Of a stretch of DNA of 6,835 nucleotides, positions 4,337 to 6,835 are shown in pieces. Origin of the DNA: CAXQZM01 sp964228455 (lineage in GTDB: Bacteria; Pseudomonadota; Alphaproteobacteria; UBA7985). The translations under genes were made by a program, and so were the position numbers. The stretch is from the NCBI GenBank assembly GCA_964228455.1, contig CAXQZM010000073.1:1-6835 (forward strand), in the 5' to 3' direction. Each line of letters starts with the position of its first letter. The first letter of the stretch is position 1. The notes beneath the pieces are model-generated. The model saw only the letters and a list, made by a program, of their open reading frames with translations, ran no database searches and was not told where the DNA came from.

Positions 4337-5368
4337 ATGTTTAAATCTACTTTGCAGGCCTGGGCCTTGATAGTTACCGGTGCCTTTATTGCACCAATTG
4401 CATCCATAGCAGAAGTTGAAGGTCCAAAAGTTAATTGGGATCTCAACGCACATGGGAATTCTCGTGCGCTAACCCGCGGGATTGAAGCCATGTCTAAGTA
4501 TGTTTCGGAGCAATCTGGCGGTAATTTTACTATTAAAATACACTACGGTGGAGCTCTTGGAAAACCACAAGATAATATCGATAGTATCAAGCTGGGCGCA
4601 TTTGAGATGGGTCTTTGGAGCTCTGCCTGGTCACCAGCAAAAGCTCCTGCGCTGTCGGCACTGACATTGCCCTTCCTGCCTCTTGAGAATATCGATGAGG
4701 TTGCGCGAGTCCACCAATCCTTTCTTAAACATCCAGTTTTGGTTGAGGAGGCAGCTAAGTGGGGAGCTATCTATTTAACAACGCAACTTATTCCCGAGAG
4801 TAGTGTGATGGCCAAGGGGGTTACTCCAAAAACTCTGGACGATCTGAAAGGCTTGCGTATCCGCATTATTGGAAATGGTGCACGAGTTGCTGAGCTGCTT
4901 GGTGCAACGCCAGTGTCAATCCCAGGTTTTGAAACTTATCCAAGTATGCAGCGGGGAACAATGGACGGAGTTTCTTTCCCAAGCTATGGCTATTCCGCTT
5001 TTAAGGTTGACGAACTCTCCGACTGGTACTCGGATGATATCAAGTTTGGTCGCCTTGTTACAGTTTCTCTTGTGAGCAAGCAGGCATTTGAAGAGTTACC
5101 TGCGCAATACCAGCAGCTTTTGGCGGATTCTATTTCCGTTGCACAGGGTGCATTAAAAAATGCTTATGGAGGGATCGAAGAAGTGAATTTCCCCAAATGG
5201 AAAGAGATGGGAATAGAAAGAGTTAGCTTTGACCCTGTTGCTATCAAAAAAATGGAAACAGAAAACTCTGAATCCATCTATGCTGACTGGATCGCATCTG
5301 CAAGCGAGCGAGGCGTCCCTGCTAAGGAACTACTGGATTTTCTTTTGAGTGAGGCATCCGATAAATAG
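4337..5368 (+). CDS. TRAP transporter substrate-binding protein, DctP type
   Basis: Periplasmic extracytoplasmic binding protein that captures a (probably carboxylate) solute and delivers it to the membrane permeases encoded next. The 343 residues include a likely Sec signal peptide (1-25: Lys3, then hydrophobic AWALIVTGAFIAPIASIA, cleavage after Ala25 before EVEG). The mature protein shows the DctP fold landmarks: ALTRGIEAMSKYVSEQSGG (44-62), IHYGGALGKPQDNIDSIKLGAFEMG (68-92), LDDLKGLRIRIIGN (167-180) with the conserved carboxylate-binding Arg (R176), and the GATPVSI...MQRGTMDGV segment (189-212). Substrate cannot be assigned from sequence; the region after GATPVSI (PGFETYPSMQRG) departs from the common P-x-x-E-V/L-Y-x-A-L-x-x-G pattern of dicarboxylate binders. 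It is first in its operon, divergent from the FCD regulator. Confidence 0.9.
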   Translation: MFKSTLQAWALIVTGAFIAPIASIAEVEGPKVNWDLNAHGNSRALTRGIEAMSKYVSEQSGGNFTIKIHYGGALGKPQDNIDSIKLGAFEMGLWSSAWSPAKAPALSALTLPFLPLENIDEVARVHQSFLKHPVLVEEAAKWGAIYLTTQLIPESSVMAKGVTPKTLDDLKGLRIRIIGNGARVAELLGATPVSIPGFETYPSMQRGTMDGVSFPSYGYSAFKVDELSDWYSDDIKFGRLVTVSLVSKQAFEELPAQYQQLLADSISVAQGALKNAYGGIEEVNFPKWKEMGIERVSFDPVAIKKMETENSESIYADWIASASERGVPAKELLDFLLSEASDK

Positions 5369-5392
5369 ACATATTCCAACCAAAAATATTTA

Positions 5393-5421
5393 GGGGCGGT
5401 GACTCAATTGATTTCTGCCCC
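5393..5421 (+). other. Possible stem-loop between the binding-protein and permease genes
   Basis: GGGGC (5393-5397) can pair with GCCCC (5417-5421) around a 19-nt loop in the 95-nt gap after the binding-protein gene. There is no T-tract. Such a structure could protect the upstream mRNA or attenuate read-through so the binding protein outnumbers the permease. The stem is only 5 bp, so this is tentative. Confidence 0.25.
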
Positions 5422-5463
5422 CCTTCGCATCAATGTTGGGCGTATGTATTAAAGGTAGCGACA

Positions 5464-6042
5464 ATGCCAAAAGATCAGAAAAAGCTAACCAACGGGCTTA
5501 AAGTTGTTGATCTCGGCCTTCAAAAAGTTGAGTTTAGCACGGCATCTATAGGAGCAGTTGTTGTTTTTTTTATGATGCTAGCTGGAACAGCTGAAATTTT
5601 TCTGCGCTCACTTTTCAATTCTCCCATCCCAGGGTATCTTGAGGCGGTGGAAGTCAGTATCGTTGCGTTTGCCATATTGCCAATATCTTATTGTTATCAA
5701 CGCGATGGCCACCTAAAAATGGATTTAATAGTACGTCGTTCTTCTGGGCGTCGTATGTGGCTTTTTAAAACGTTTGGCACTGCTACTGCCCTCGCGTTTA
5801 TTCTTATTATTATACCTTATGTATTTGACTTCTACCGCAATTCACTTGTTCTGGGAGACTCCACAATGAACATGGAATGGCAAATTTGGCCGTCCAAACT
5901 TGCCGCGGTTGCAGGCCTTAGCATCCTTGCAATGCGTTTAGGGATTGAGCTCATTGCTAGCCTGCGGATGATTGCCGATCCGGACGCTGCGGAAATAGCA
6001 CTGCCAAAACAGGCAGACCCTCTCAAAGATGCAATCGACTGA
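5464..6042 (+). CDS. TRAP transporter small permease, DctQ type
   Basis: Inner-membrane four-helix subunit that partners the large permease of the TRAP system. The 192 residues are typical for DctQ. Hydrophobic segments at about 25-47, 60-79, 97-122 and 142-165 give the expected four membrane passes. The family's pattern is visible in AEIFLRSLFNSPIPGYLEAVE (43-63), with the helix 1 to 2 loop followed by an acidic EAVE, and in the YCYQRDGHLKMDLI segment (76-89), comparable to the usual hydrophilic R-x-G-H-I-x-V/M-D motif. AAAGGT (5451-5456) lies upstream of ATG 5464. The stop codon TGA overlaps the Shine-Dalgarno of the next gene, indicating translational coupling. Confidence 0.88.
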   Translation: MPKDQKKLTNGLKVVDLGLQKVEFSTASIGAVVVFFMMLAGTAEIFLRSLFNSPIPGYLEAVEVSIVAFAILPISYCYQRDGHLKMDLIVRRSSGRRMWLFKTFGTATALAFILIIIPYVFDFYRNSLVLGDSTMNMEWQIWPSKLAAVAGLSILAMRLGIELIASLRMIADPDAAEIALPKQADPLKDAID

Positions 6043-6047
6043 GGTGA
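6041..6047 (+). promoter_or_regulatory. Shine-Dalgarno of the large permease, overlapping the upstream stop
   Basis: GAGGTGA shares its GA with the TGA stop of the small permease. Three consecutive in-frame ATG codons follow at 6049, 6052 and 6055, with spacers of 1, 4 and 7 nt; the last has the best spacing. Confidence 0.6.
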
Positions 6048-6054
6048 CATGATG

Positions 6055-6835
6055 ATGGATGATATCACTGTTGGCTATTTGGGCTTTCTCGTTCTCATAT
6101 TGCTGGTTTTTCTGGGCGTGCGTATTTTCATCGCTGCGGGTCTAGTTGGCTTTCTTGGACTGCTGTATATGAAAAATTGGAAAGTTGCTGCTGGCGTCGC
6201 AGGTATGGCACCCCATTCCGAGGTTTCAAACTTTACGCTTTCCGTTCTTCCCATGTTTATTCTTATTGGTTTCTTCGCCCACCATTCTGGGATGGTAAAG
6301 GGCGCTTACCGCTTTGCAAAGGCCTGGCTTGGCTGGCTACCCGGCGGTCTGGCGATTGGCACTGTATTTGCCACTGCGTCCTTTGGAGCGGTTTCCGGTG
6401 CCAGCAGCGCTACGGCAGCAGTCTTTTCCCACATTGCCATACCTGAAATGCTCAAGAACAAGTATCAACCAGCAATCTCTGCTGCTGTAGTTGCTGCCGG
6501 TGGTACGTTAGCCTCTTTAATCCCACCATCAGCAATACTCGTAATATATGGAATTATCGTAGAGGAATCTGTCGGAGATCTGCTCCTAGCTGGCTTTATC
6601 CCCGGTGTAATAACAGCACTCATCTATATTTTTCTGCTAGTTGGTATTTTCAAAGTTAAACCAGAGCTTGGTCCATCAATCACAGGCATTTCTTGGGGTG
6701 AGCGTTTTGCATCGATTGGAGACGTGCTGCCGATCATAGTAGTAATTTTCATCATTATGGGCGGTATGTATACTGGTTGGGCAACACCGACGGAAGTAGG
6801 CGCTCTCGGTGCCTTTATTGTTTTCATGATTGCAT
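6055..6835 (+). CDS. TRAP transporter large permease, DctM type (3' end missing)
   Basis: Large inner-membrane subunit that carries the transport path, driven by an ion gradient. The reading frame stays open to the window edge; 260 codons are present of the roughly 425-450 usual for the family, so the gene is cut by the window and not truncated in nature as far as can be seen. Counting from ATG 6055, family motifs are FLGVRIFIAAGLVG (19-32), LPMFILIGFFAHHSGM (65-80), the glycine/serine-rich FGAVSGASSATAA (110-122), AAGGTLASLIPPSAILVIYGI (147-167) with LIPPS, and further on MYTGWATPTEVGALGA, which corresponds to the conserved G-x-x-T-P-T-E-A-A motif. Many hydrophobic helices are visible. Starts at 6049 and 6052 are in frame; 6055 was chosen for Shine-Dalgarno spacing. 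Confidence 0.9.
   Translation, partial: MDDITVGYLGFLVLILLVFLGVRIFIAAGLVGFLGLLYMKNWKVAAGVAGMAPHSEVSNFTLSVLPMFILIGFFAHHSGMVKGAYRFAKAWLGWLPGGLAIGTVFATASFGAVSGASSATAAVFSHIAIPEMLKNKYQPAISAAVVAAGGTLASLIPPSAILVIYGIIVEESVGDLLLAGFIPGVITALIYIFLLVGIFKVKPELGPSITGISWGERFASIGDVLPIIVVIFIIMGGMYTGWATPTEVGALGAFIVFMIA

Noticed and set aside
4237..4491. Minus-strand frame of 84 codons across the dctP start
   Set aside because: It overlaps the signal peptide and N-terminus of a clear DctP protein and runs into the control region; no domain is visible.
6177..6446. Plus-strand frame of 89 codons rich in Trp, Cys and Arg
   Set aside because: It is an out-of-frame shadow of the large permease, whose frame carries the DctM motifs over the same bases.

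Overview
The window is AT-rich bacterial DNA. It carries a small catabolic cluster for an aromatic-derived or other small organic acid, together with its regulator and a TRAP-type uptake system. The gene families (maleylacetate reductase, dienelactone hydrolase, FCD-type GntR regulator, DctPQM transporter) and the compact layout suggest a Gram-negative proteobacterium. A marine-type alphaproteobacterium is my best guess, but this is inference from gene content only. No rRNA, tRNA, CRISPR array or recognisable insertion sequence was seen.

Layout: 1-102 is an edge fragment with no confident gene. 103-1179 (minus) is a maleylacetate reductase. A divergent control region (1180-1360) separates it from a plus-strand operon: a dienelactone hydrolase-family enzyme (most likely starting at GTG 1361 rather than ATG 1328), a carboxymuconolactone decarboxylase-family protein (2084-2485) and a 3-hydroxyisobutyrate dehydrogenase-family reductase (2489-3391). 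That operon meets a convergent GntR/FCD regulator (3396-4103, minus) across 4 bp, with a stem-loop spanning both stop codons. A 233-bp AT-rich control region (4104-4336) follows. Then comes a TRAP operon: binding protein (4337-5368), small permease (5464-6042) and large permease (from about 6055, cut by the window end). No stretch over 300 bp lacks a gene.

How the genes fit together: dienelactone hydrolase makes maleylacetate from dienelactone, and maleylacetate reductase reduces it to 3-oxoadipate, so the two divergent genes encode consecutive steps of a (chloro)catechol/hydroxyquinol-type lower pathway. No ring-cleavage dioxygenase is present here, so the entry substrate is unknown and these families may work on a different acid. 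The TRAP system presumably imports the substrate and the FCD regulator presumably senses it or a metabolite.

The best evidence for a shared regulon is a 14-base block, TGCATAATAC(G/A)GTA, at 1307 and 4271. It is followed in the same order by ATGATTT and TTAATGAATG upstream of both the hydrolase operon and the TRAP operon. Other points worth attention are a strong Shine-Dalgarno that serves an 11-codon out-of-frame mini-ORF overlapping the maleylacetate reductase start, and a regulator that appears to lack two of the four usual FCD metal ligands.
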